DNA of 27,899 nucleotides from an uncultured Oscillospiraceae bacterium. GTDB lineage: Bacteria > Bacillota > Clostridia > Oscillospirales > Oscillospiraceae. This document shows, one piece after another, positions 22,835-27,899 of this stretch (within the stretch, counting starts at the first letter, position 1; each line of letters starts with the position of its first letter). The position numbers were made by a program, and so were the translations under genes. Where the stretch lies: positions 1 to 27,899 of the forward strand of contig CAKTFW010000018.1 of NCBI GenBank assembly GCA_934561175.1, written 5' to 3'. The notes beneath the pieces are model-generated. The model saw only the letters and a list, made by a program, of their open reading frames with translations, did no database searches and had not been told where the DNA came from.

Positions 22835-23569
22835 ATGTCCGGACATTCCAAATGGCATAACATTCAGAAGACGAAGGGCGCAGCGGACGCAAAGCGCGCA
22901 CAGGCCTTTACAAAGATCGCTCGTGAGATGATCGTAGCAGTTAAGGAAGGTGGCAGCGGCGACCCCGCCAACAATTCTCGCCTGGCAACCGTAATTGCAA
23001 AGGCGCGTGCGGCGAATATGCCGAACGATAATATTAAGCGTACTATTGAAAAGGCACTTGGCAGTGGCGATACCGCAAACTACGAATCGATTACCTATGA
23101 GGGCTATGGCCCCAATGGTGTTGCGGTGATTGTAGAGACGATGACAGATAACAGGAACCGTACCGCGTCGGATATGCGTCACTACTTTGATAAGTACGGC
23201 GGAAATCTTGGCGCTTCCGGGTGCGTGGCCTGGAGCTTCGATAAAAAAGGCGTTCTGGTCATCGATAACGAAGATGGCGATTACGAAGAGGACGCCGTAA
23301 TGGAGGATGCTCTGGAAGCTGGCGCTGCTGATTTTGAGGCAGAGGACGAGTGCTTCACCATCTACACCGATCCGGACGATTTTAACGATGTCGTCGCAGC
23401 GTTGAACGATAAGAACTACAGCTTTGTTTCCGCACAGGTGGAAATGGTTCCGCAGAACTATGCGAAGCTGGAAAACGAAGAGGACATTAAAAACATGGAA
23501 AAACTCCTTGAGATGCTTGAGGATGACGACGATGTTCAGAATGTCTGGCATAGCTGGGATCAGGACTAA
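22835..23569 (+). CDS. yebC: YebC/PmpR family protein (translation/transcription regulator)
   Basis: A 244-residue YebC/TACO1-family protein. It opens MSGHSKWHNIQKTKGAADAKRAQAFTKIAREM, with NPANNSRLATVIAKARAANMPNDNIKRTIEKA-type sequence in the first domain and the ASGCVAWSFDKKGV segment in the second. Family members act in translation of difficult peptide stretches and, in some species, as DNA-binding regulators. The C-terminus is unusually acidic. GAGGAGGGAG is the SD. It is monocistronic with its own promoter and terminator. Confidence 0.95.
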   Translation: MSGHSKWHNIQKTKGAADAKRAQAFTKIAREMIVAVKEGGSGDPANNSRLATVIAKARAANMPNDNIKRTIEKALGSGDTANYESITYEGYGPNGVAVIVETMTDNRNRTASDMRHYFDKYGGNLGASGCVAWSFDKKGVLVIDNEDGDYEEDAVMEDALEAGAADFEAEDECFTIYTDPDDFNDVVAALNDKNYSFVSAQVEMVPQNYAKLENEEDIKNMEKLLEMLEDDDDVQNVWHSWDQD

Positions 23570-23577
23570 GTAATGAA

Positions 23578-23613
23578 AAAAGCGCTTCAGGTATCATTAC
23601 CTGAAGCGCTTTT
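23578..23613 (+). terminator. Intrinsic terminator of yebC
   Basis: A perfect 16-bp stem (23578-23593 with 23598-23613) with loop TCAT ends in TTTT followed by GTTTT, 8 bp after the yebC stop. The run of As on its left arm means it could also work on the minus strand. Confidence 0.93.
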
Positions 23614-23713
23614 GTTTTAGAATTTGAAAAATTCACCTACTGGAAGGAAGACGGTTTTTTTACGGACAGACGGGTAAACTATGCTCGAACCAAAATAAAA
23701 GGAGGTTAAGAGC

Positions 23714-23884
23714 ATGAGTTGTATGGATAAAGCAAACAAGAGCATTGAGTGCACCGTGAACCAGTGCTCGCATCACTGCGACGCCCAGAATTATTGCAGC
23801 CTGGATAAGATCCTGGTCGGCACACATGAATTGAATCCGACGGTGGAGCAGTGCACCGACTGTATGTCTTTTGAGAAGAAGTAA
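23714..23884 (+). CDS. DUF1540 cysteine-rich small protein
   Basis: A 56-residue protein with seven cysteines (3, 13, 18, 22, 28, 47, 50) and the DUF1540 pattern: a C-x4-C-x3-C-x5-C group (C13-x4-C18-x3-C22-x5-C28) and a distal C-x2-C pair at 47 and 50. This suggests metal binding, probably Zn or Fe. DUF1540 proteins are frequent in spore-formers but their job is unknown. AGGAGGT at 23699-23705 lies eight bases before the ATG, supporting a real gene despite its size. It is followed by a strong bidirectional terminator. No clear promoter is seen in the 100 bp upstream. Confidence 0.85.
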   Translation: MSCMDKANKSIECTVNQCSHHCDAQNYCSLDKILVGTHELNPTVEQCTDCMSFEKK

Positions 23885-23892
23885 ATCCGCAG

Positions 23893-23932
23893 AAAAGGGC
23901 CTGCACAGATTAAATCCTGTGCAGGCCCTTTT
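23893..23932. terminator. Bidirectional terminator overlapping the HxlR gene end
   Basis: A perfect 16-bp stem (23893-23908 with 23917-23932) with an 8-base loop is flanked by A and T runs. It ends the DUF1540 gene on + and the HxlR gene on -. The last codons of the HxlR gene (GLHRI) lie inside one arm and the loop. Confidence 0.92.
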
Positions 23933-24311
23933 CACCTGGATGGTCGCATTTTTGACATTGCACCATCGATACATCATCCTTCGCCTCTTTGTAAAAAACA
24001 CCTGCCCACTGACAGATTGCTTGTAAAATAGGAACCACTGAGGCACCTTTTTCAGTCAATGAATATTCTGCTCGTGGAGGAATCTCGTCATAGGATTTGC
24101 GGGAGATGAGCTGATTTGCAATTAGTTCCTTTAATGTGGAGGCCAGGACGGCGTCGGTGATATTTCCCATTTCCTTGCGAATTTCACCATAACGGAGTGT
24201 TCCAAGGGTAGCTAGCACGCAAATAATGCGGGAATTCCACTTACCACCAAAAAGCTCCATGCCATATTCCAGCGGACAACGAATGTCCTTTTCTAGTTTT
24301 CTCTGATACAT
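23910..24311 (-). CDS. HxlR-family winged-helix transcriptional regulator
   Basis: A 133-residue MarR-like HxlR regulator with the family hallmarks. RCPLEYGMELFGGKWNSRIICVL is the first helix pair, LRYGEIRKEMGNITDAVLASTLKEL the DNA-binding part, and IPPRAEYSLTEKG the wing. Three cysteines occur (one in CPLEY, two near the C-terminus in CQKCDHP), so redox or electrophile sensing is possible. The longer frame to 24368 is open, but the ATG at 24311 has GAGGGG upstream and fits the family start. The gene has its own promoter and lies next to flavin and aldehyde redox genes, which are common HxlR targets. Confidence 0.93.
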   Translation of the reverse strand: MYQRKLEKDIRCPLEYGMELFGGKWNSRIICVLATLGTLRYGEIRKEMGNITDAVLASTLKELIANQLISRKSYDEIPPRAEYSLTEKGASVVPILQAICQWAGVFYKEAKDDVSMVQCQKCDHPGEKGLHRI

Positions 24312-24339
24312 TGGCAGCCCCTCACCCTGTTTTTTTCCT

Positions 24340-24368
24340 ATTATAGCGAGGAACTGAATATACGGCAA
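24340..24368 (-). promoter_or_regulatory. Sigma-A promoter for the HxlR gene
   Basis: On the minus strand TTGCCG (24368-24363) and a perfect TATAAT (24345-24340) have 17-bp spacing, about 28 bp before the start codon. The short leader leaves little room for further control. Confidence 0.72.
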
Positions 24369-24416
24369 GTAACTATGAAAAATATGAGTGGCTTCAAGCA
24401 GCTCCTGCAGCGCACT

Positions 24417-24812
24417 TTACAGTTCTTTTTTGTTGTCTGCACCGGGGGTGGTGACGATGACCTTGTGCGGTGTGATGATCAGTGCGCCTTTTGCAGTAGC
24501 GGCGCCGGAAAATAACTTTTCTACCATCGCTTTGAAGTTGGTTACGATTTCACCCTCTGTCAAATACTGCGCGGTACCCTGAATCTGGTATCCTTCCAGT
24601 GTTTGGGCATCGTACGCCGAAATCGCAATTTTGCCCTGATTAGCCATGAGGTTTTTCAGAGTGGTGTCCAGAAATACATCACCGACAATCAATTTCTCAT
24701 CCTGGGTGACATCTTTGAAGGCAACTGGGACAACATTTGGCTCGCCGTTGGCGCAGGTGGCAAGATCCCACATTTCACGCTTCAGCAGCTGTACGACGGA
24801 TTCATTTAACAT
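24417..24812 (-). CDS. Pyridoxamine 5'-phosphate oxidase-like flavin-binding protein
   Basis: A 131-residue split-barrel protein of the PNPOx-like FMN-binding superfamily. It shows the opening helix MLNESVVQLLKREMWDLATCANGEPNVVPVAF, the strand pair KLIVGDVFLDTTLKNLMANQGKIAISAYD, and GYQIQGTAQYLTEGE. Members of this short class bind FMN or F420 and reduce or sequester small molecules; the substrate here is unknown. The frame is open 37 codons further, but the ATG at 24812 has AGGAGG eight bases upstream. It lies between the HxlR gene and, across a repeat-bounded tautomerase block, the flavodoxin and ADH genes on the same strand. Confidence 0.88.
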   Translation of the reverse strand: MLNESVVQLLKREMWDLATCANGEPNVVPVAFKDVTQDEKLIVGDVFLDTTLKNLMANQGKIAISAYDAQTLEGYQIQGTAQYLTEGEIVTNFKAMVEKLFSGAATAKGALIITPHKVIVTTPGADNKKEL

Positions 24813-24830
24813 TATGATTTCCTCCTTGTG

Positions 24831-24848
24831 TGGTATTTTACAGTGTTT
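24831..24848 (+). repeat. 18-bp direct repeat, left copy
   Basis: TGGTATTTTACAGTGTTT here is identical to 25291-25308, exactly 460 bp away in the same orientation. This copy lies in the leader of the PNPOx-like gene and is followed by a further partial TTTACAGTG. The two copies bound a block holding the tautomerase gene with its promoter and terminator. Confidence 0.9.
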
Positions 24849-24857
24849 ACAGTGGAT

Positions 24858-24886
24858 ATTATAGGCCGAGAAAGGAAATGTGGGAA
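24858..24886 (-). promoter_or_regulatory. Possible promoter for the PNPOx-like gene
   Basis: On the minus strand a perfect TATAAT (24863-24858) lies 17 bp after a weak TTCCCA (24886-24881), 46 bp before the start codon. It falls just inside the repeat-bounded block. Confidence 0.5.
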
Positions 24887-24939
24887 GATATTGGTAGGTT
24901 TCTGAGTGACTTTGAATTTTCATAGTGACACAGAGTGGT

Positions 24940-24969
24940 TTGACATACTGTTAACGGCCACGATATAAG
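24940..24969 (+). promoter_or_regulatory. Promoter for the tautomerase gene
   Basis: A consensus TTGACA (24940-24945) and TATAAG (24964-24969) are 18 bp apart, 38 bp before the start. A nonamer ATAGTGACA occurs on each side (24922-24930 and 24970-24978) and could be an operator pair. Confidence 0.7.
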
Positions 24970-25007
24970 ATAGTGACATTATATGAACATAAAAGGAGGA
25001 AGAGATG

Positions 25008-25238
25008 ATGCCCTATATTGCAATCAAAGCATTTCCAAAGGACGAAGAGACGAAAAAGAGAATTGTGGAACAGATCAACCGGATTTTTCTGGAGGAAGAG
25101 GGATGTCCGCAGGAAGCTTTGACCATCTTGATCGAGGAGTTTATGCCGGATACCTGGAATAAGTGCGTCGTGGAACCGGAGATTACGCCGAAGGTGAATA
25201 AAATGATGATCCTGAATGGAGAAAAACGCTATCAATAA
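25008..25238 (+). CDS. Tautomerase superfamily protein (4-oxalocrotonate tautomerase type)
   Basis: A 76-residue small tautomerase. These enzymes use the N-terminal proline, exposed by Met removal, as a catalytic base. The chain begins MPYIAIKAFPKDEETKKRIVEQINRIF and has the beta-alpha-beta length of the family. That chemistry decides the start: the second of two tandem ATGs (25008) puts Pro next to Met, while 25005 would give Met-Met-Pro. It also has the better distance to AAGGAGG. The gene is on the opposite strand to its neighbours, AT-richer by eye, with its own promoter and terminator inside a block bounded by 18-bp repeats. The substrate is unknown. Confidence 0.88.
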   Translation: MPYIAIKAFPKDEETKKRIVEQINRIFLEEEGCPQEALTILIEEFMPDTWNKCVVEPEITPKVNKMMILNGEKRYQ

Positions 25239-25249
25239 GCGAAAATGAA

Positions 25250-25285
25250 AAGACGCCGCACACCAATTTCGGTGTGCGGCGTCTT
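25250..25285. terminator. Bidirectional hairpin between tautomerase and flavodoxin genes
   Basis: A perfect 15-bp stem (25250-25264 with 25271-25285) with a 6-base loop is flanked by short A and T stretches. It should stop the tautomerase transcript and, from the other side, the ADH-flavodoxin transcript. Confidence 0.85.
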
Positions 25286-25290
25286 ATTTA

Positions 25291-25308
25291 TGGTATTTTA
25301 CAGTGTTT
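25291..25308 (+). repeat. 18-bp direct repeat, right copy
   Basis: Exact copy of 24831-24848. Here the repeat contains the last codons and the stop (25298-25300 on +) of the flavodoxin gene, so this copy is probably the original and the left one the duplicate. Confidence 0.9.
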
Positions 25309-25762
25309 TTGCCCAGGCTGCGGCGTTGCTGCGCGTCAGAAGTTTGCCGTTCTGCCAGTTTGCTGCAGGACAGTGCGCTTTCAGGCTGCATTCTGACTTT
25401 TCAATTCCGCTGCCGCCGGAAGTTGCAAAGGGAATCAGCGTTTTTCCAGTGAAATCATAGTGTTCAAGGAAAGTATCTACAATGCGCGGTTCAACATACC
25501 ACCAGATCGGGAAACCAATGAGAATATTGTCATAATTTTTGATTTCCAGATTGGTGTGGACAATTGCAGGACGGCTGTCGGGGTCCTCCATTTCCAGTGT
25601 ACTGCGGCTTTTTTTGTCCATCCAATTTAGATCAGCATCGGTGTAGCGCGCAACAGGGACAATCTCGTGCAGATCTGCGCCCAGTGTCTGCGCCAGCGTT
25701 TTGGCGACATTTGCGGTTACGCCGCTGGCAGAAAAATATGCAACTAAGGTTTTTCCGTTCAT
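25298..25762 (-). CDS. Flavodoxin
   Basis: A 154-residue flavodoxin-fold protein. The FMN phosphate loop is FSASGVTANVAKTLA near the N-terminus, followed by YDNILIGFPIWWYVEPRIVDTFLE, the flavin-flanking Trp loop, and PFATSGGSGIEKSE. It probably serves as a quinone or nitro reductase-type electron carrier rather than a ferredoxin substitute; this is inferred from its resemblance to the flavodoxin_4 class. Its ATG overlaps the ADH stop as ATGA, so translation is coupled. It is the last gene of the ADH operon, with the terminator at 25250-25285 beyond it. Confidence 0.92.
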   Translation of the reverse strand: MNGKTLVAYFSASGVTANVAKTLAQTLGADLHEIVPVARYTDADLNWMDKKSRSTLEMEDPDSRPAIVHTNLEIKNYDNILIGFPIWWYVEPRIVDTFLEHYDFTGKTLIPFATSGGSGIEKSECSLKAHCPAANWQNGKLLTRSNAAAWAKTL

Positions 25763-26931
25763 ACTAAACTCTCCTTCAAAATAGCAATGATTTCTTCATG
25801 ATTGGGGACATGATAACCGCCGTCCAGGATCAAAGTCACCGCTGCAATATCCTCTAACATATTTTCGGTGACACCCAGTTCGGTCAGATTCATGACGACG
25901 CCAATTTCACGCATCCAGTGCTCCATAGCGGCCAGACCTTCCTGTGCTACCTGCTCGTCAGATTTTCCGCTCGCACGAATATTCCAGACATTCATTGCAA
26001 AGCGTTTGAATTTTGGAACGGCATAAGGGAGCACATGGCGATAATAGGACAGAGACACCGCAGAAAGTGTCATGCCATGGGTGGCATTGGTAATGCCGCC
26101 AACGGCCTGTCCCAACATATGCACCATCCAATCAGTGGATTTTCCCTTGGCAATCAGCGTGTTCAGCGCCCAGGTGGCAGTCCACATCAGATTACTGCGG
26201 GCTTCATAATTCTGCGGATCCTGCACGGCGATACGGCTGGAATGGATGACAGAACGCATCAGTCCTTCACTGAGATAGTCACTGGTGTTATCGTCCTCCC
26301 CGGAAAAATACTGCTCACAGATGTGATTAAAAATATCATAAATCCCGGCAACCGTCTGGTATTTTGGCAGTGTGAGCGTGTATTTTGGGTTCAAAATCGT
26401 GAAGCGCGGCATGACCTCCTCGCTGGCGTAAACATGACCAATTTTTTGATGCGTTTCCGGATTGGTAATGACGCTGCCGGCGTTCATCTCCGAACCAGTA
26501 CCGACCATGGTCAACACACAGCCAACCGGGACGATTTGACAAGCAGGCTCTTCAAAGCGGATATAGTACTTTTCCCATGGATCCTCATTGCAGTGGATTG
26601 AGACAGCGACAGCTTTGGCGTAGTCGCACACGGAACCGCCGCCGACTGCCAGCAGTAAATCGGCCTGATGATTGCGGGCAATTGCAATGCCTTCGCGCAG
26701 TTTGGCGACGGTGGGATTTGGCATAACACCGCTGATTTCTGCTACTTTTTTTCCATTTTTCTGCAATAATGTCAGCACGGCGTCATAAATGCCGTTTTTC
26801 TTGATGGAGCCACCGCCATAGATCAATACGACATGATCGCCGTATTTTGGAAGCTCACGGTTTAAATTGTTCAGAGCATCCGCACCGAAATATAGCCTAG
26901 TAGGATTACAGTATGAAAAATTTCCTAACAT
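25759..26931 (-). CDS. Iron-containing alcohol dehydrogenase, NADPH-type (BDH/YqhD class)
   Basis: A 390-residue group III alcohol dehydrogenase that reduces aldehydes to alcohols. The nucleotide site reads LIYGGGSIKKNG, the GGGS form typical of NADPH-dependent butanol dehydrogenase/YqhD enzymes, followed by LLLAVGGGSVCDYAKA. Metal ligands are visible in GIYDIFNHICEQYF (Asp, His) and in the two histidines of DWMVHMLGQAVGGITNATHGM. The start at 26931 has GGAGGT five to six bases upstream and gives the family N-terminus MLGNFSYCNPTRLYFG. It is first in an operon with flavodoxin, behind a MerR-type promoter, suggesting induction by reactive aldehydes or electrophiles. Confidence 0.95.
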   Translation of the reverse strand: MLGNFSYCNPTRLYFGADALNNLNRELPKYGDHVVLIYGGGSIKKNGIYDAVLTLLQKNGKKVAEISGVMPNPTVAKLREGIAIARNHQADLLLAVGGGSVCDYAKAVAVSIHCNEDPWEKYYIRFEEPACQIVPVGCVLTMVGTGSEMNAGSVITNPETHQKIGHVYASEEVMPRFTILNPKYTLTLPKYQTVAGIYDIFNHICEQYFSGEDDNTSDYLSEGLMRSVIHSSRIAVQDPQNYEARSNLMWTATWALNTLIAKGKSTDWMVHMLGQAVGGITNATHGMTLSAVSLSYYRHVLPYAVPKFKRFAMNVWNIRASGKSDEQVAQEGLAAMEHWMREIGVVMNLTELGVTENMLEDIAAVTLILDGGYHVPNHEEIIAILKESLV

Positions 26932-26969
26932 ACAATACCTCCATTGTATAAGATTTTCTGCTACCATAT

Positions 26970-27000
26970 AGAATAACACTTAAAGTTAACTTTAAGTCAA
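26970..27000 (-). promoter_or_regulatory. MerR-type promoter with palindromic operator for ADH-flavodoxin
   Basis: On the minus strand TTGACT (27000-26995) and TATTCT (26975-26970) are separated by 19 bp, longer than the normal 17. A perfect 20-bp palindrome (26978-26997), CTTAAAG-N4-CTTTAAG with one more base on each side, fills the spacer. This matches the inverted repeat I recall for Bacillus AdhR (NmlR-type MerR family), which activates by twisting such long-spaced promoters. No MerR gene is in the window. Confidence 0.82.
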
Positions 27001-27011
27001 GCGCTTTTTGG

Positions 27012-27051
27012 AAAAAAATGTGCATCAAACGGATTGCTCCATCAGATGCAC
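27012..27051 (-). terminator. Intrinsic terminator of the transglutaminase-like gene
   Basis: On the minus strand GTGCATC pairs with GATGCAC (27051-27045 with 27026-27020). After one T-T mismatch the stem continues through six pairs, including wobbles, to a GCAA tetraloop. An A and seven Ts (27018-27012) follow. It starts 10 bp after the stop codon and shields the ADH promoter. Confidence 0.85.
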
Positions 27052-27061
27052 GGGATGTAAT

Positions 27062-27899
27062 TTATGCGGGGAGACCCATCGCACGGCGCGTGTGCGTCGG
27101 CAGATGGCCAAGAAGCCAGAAATACCGCAGACGCCAAAAGGCGCGTGTACGCAATGGATGTTCAAATCGAGAGATCTTCTTGATGAAGGCGTGTAGCGCA
27201 CGCGTTTCAAAAGGTGCAAGCGCTTCGCCGCCATAGTATGCCTTTTCCAGAAGCGTGACTGTGCGTTGGTAATCGCCGTGGGCAATGCCCGGAATTCGAT
27301 CAGGCAACAGCGCGTCCATGGCGTCTACCTGCCAGCCGAGGCAGGCGTCGATACCACGCAGGGCAAGAATGCTGTAGATGTACTGCGCCAGCTGCTGCAC
27401 GCGACCGGCATCATCCGCCTGCGTGAATTTTGTGCGGCGCATTGTCAGCCAGATGAACCTGCCGAACTCCAGAACTGCGAGCAGGAGTGTCAACAGCAGC
27501 ACGATGGCAGCCAGCGTGCCGAGCAAAATTAGCGCCGCATTTTTTGCAATGGTTTCCGGCGATGTCAACGGATGAGACGCGGTGTCGCCAGGTTGACTCA
27601 AGTTATCGGCCAGTGATTGGGAGTCATCCAGCGTGGCAGTTTTGTGTACGGTGTCCGGCATGGCAACCATTTCCTGCAGCGTCAGCGCATCGAAGTAGTA
27701 TCCCGGTGTCACATCGACCGGCATCCAGCCGATGCCGTCAAAATAGACTTCTACCCACGCATGCGCATCCTGCGCAGTAAGTGCGGCAGGAGAAGTGCCG
27801 CTTTCTGCGGCCGCAGCGGCGGAAAGATAATAACCCTCAACATAGCGCGCCGGAACCCCATGGACGCGCAGCGCCTGCACGGCGGCCGAAGCATAGAGG
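27062..27899 (-). CDS. Membrane transglutaminase-like protein, C-terminal part (cut by window edge)
   Basis: The open frame runs off the right edge, so this is the C-terminal 278 residues. It begins in the core of a transglutaminase-like (TGc) domain: ASAAVQALRVHGVPARYVEGYYLS, then the histidine in HAWVEVYFDGIGW and the aspartate in PVDVTPG. The catalytic cysteine would lie just outside the window. A single hydrophobic helix (AALILLGTLAAIVLLLTLLLAVL) separates this predicted extracellular domain from a basic cytoplasmic tail of about 120 residues. The GTG at 27880 is not a real start, since the family match continues upstream of it. Relatives often sit with a DUF58 protein and an MoxR ATPase, which would be to the right. 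Confidence 0.88.
   Translation of the reverse strand, partial: LYASAAVQALRVHGVPARYVEGYYLSAAAAAESGTSPAALTAQDAHAWVEVYFDGIGWMPVDVTPGYYFDALTLQEMVAMPDTVHKTATLDDSQSLADNLSQPGDTASHPLTSPETIAKNAALILLGTLAAIVLLLTLLLAVLEFGRFIWLTMRRTKFTQADDAGRVQQLAQYIYSILALRGIDACLGWQVDAMDALLPDRIPGIAHGDYQRTVTLLEKAYYGGEALAPFETRALHAFIKKISRFEHPLRTRAFWRLRYFWLLGHLPTHTRRAMGLPA

Noticed and set aside
23640..23700. Promoter for the DUF1540 gene
   Set aside because: TAAACT and TATGCT are present, but no acceptable -35 lies at 16-18 bp.

Overview
The window reads as a chromosomal stretch from a Gram-positive, low-oxygen Firmicute, most likely a gut-type Clostridia/Oscillospirales member. This is inferred from gene content: sigG, gpr and a ylmC/ymxH-type gene (endospore programme), SLH-domain surface proteins, a DUF1540 protein, a C_GCAxxG_C_C redox protein, and the rpsT-gpr neighbourhood also seen in Bacillus. 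There is no phage, CRISPR array, rRNA, tRNA or recognisable transposase. Nearly all of it is well-packed genes with clear Shine-Dalgarno sites, sigma-A type promoters and intrinsic terminators.

Layout. 1-2.5 kb (+): a cell-wall hydrolase carrying two unrelated muramidase domains (GH24-like and GH25) around an InlB-type repeat and SLH domains, then a small lipoprotein. 2.5-12.5 kb (-): glgA, a fakA/yloV-type DAK2 protein and an Asp23/YloU protein form one operon. Upstream lie gpmI coupled to a C_GCAxxG_C_C gene, asnB behind a hairpin that contains its own ribosome binding site, then recG and rpsT. 12.6-23.9 kb (+): gpr; a 370-bp AT-rich palindrome-dense gap; pyrG and a secreted SLH protein; sigG and ylmC; rpsB and tsf with a structured leader; a DUF1858 protein; trmK, a Nif3-like gene and an AEC transporter; yebC; and a 56-residue DUF1540 protein. 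23.9-27.9 kb (mostly -): a redox/electrophile-stress neighbourhood (HxlR regulator, PNPOx-like flavoprotein, tautomerase on the opposite strand, flavodoxin, iron alcohol dehydrogenase), then the C-terminal part of a membrane transglutaminase-like protein cut by the window edge.

How the genes work together. Most of the region is housekeeping (translation, CTP, asparagine, glycolysis, recombination) mixed with spore and envelope functions. The last 4 kb is the most accessory-looking part. Its ADH-flavodoxin pair has a 19-bp-spaced promoter containing a perfect palindrome of the form CTTAAAG-N4-CTTTAAG, the pattern known for NmlR/AdhR-type MerR regulators. The tautomerase gene, with its own promoter and terminator, lies in a 460-bp block bounded by two exact 18-bp direct repeats. 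Removing the block would place the PNPOx gene 25 nt behind the flavodoxin stop codon. No clearly novel large system is visible. The best leads are that bounded tautomerase cassette, the dual-muramidase SLH protein, a GPR protease that starts without the usual propeptide, a glycogen synthase lacking its normal ADP-glucose lysine, and the palindrome cluster upstream of pyrG.
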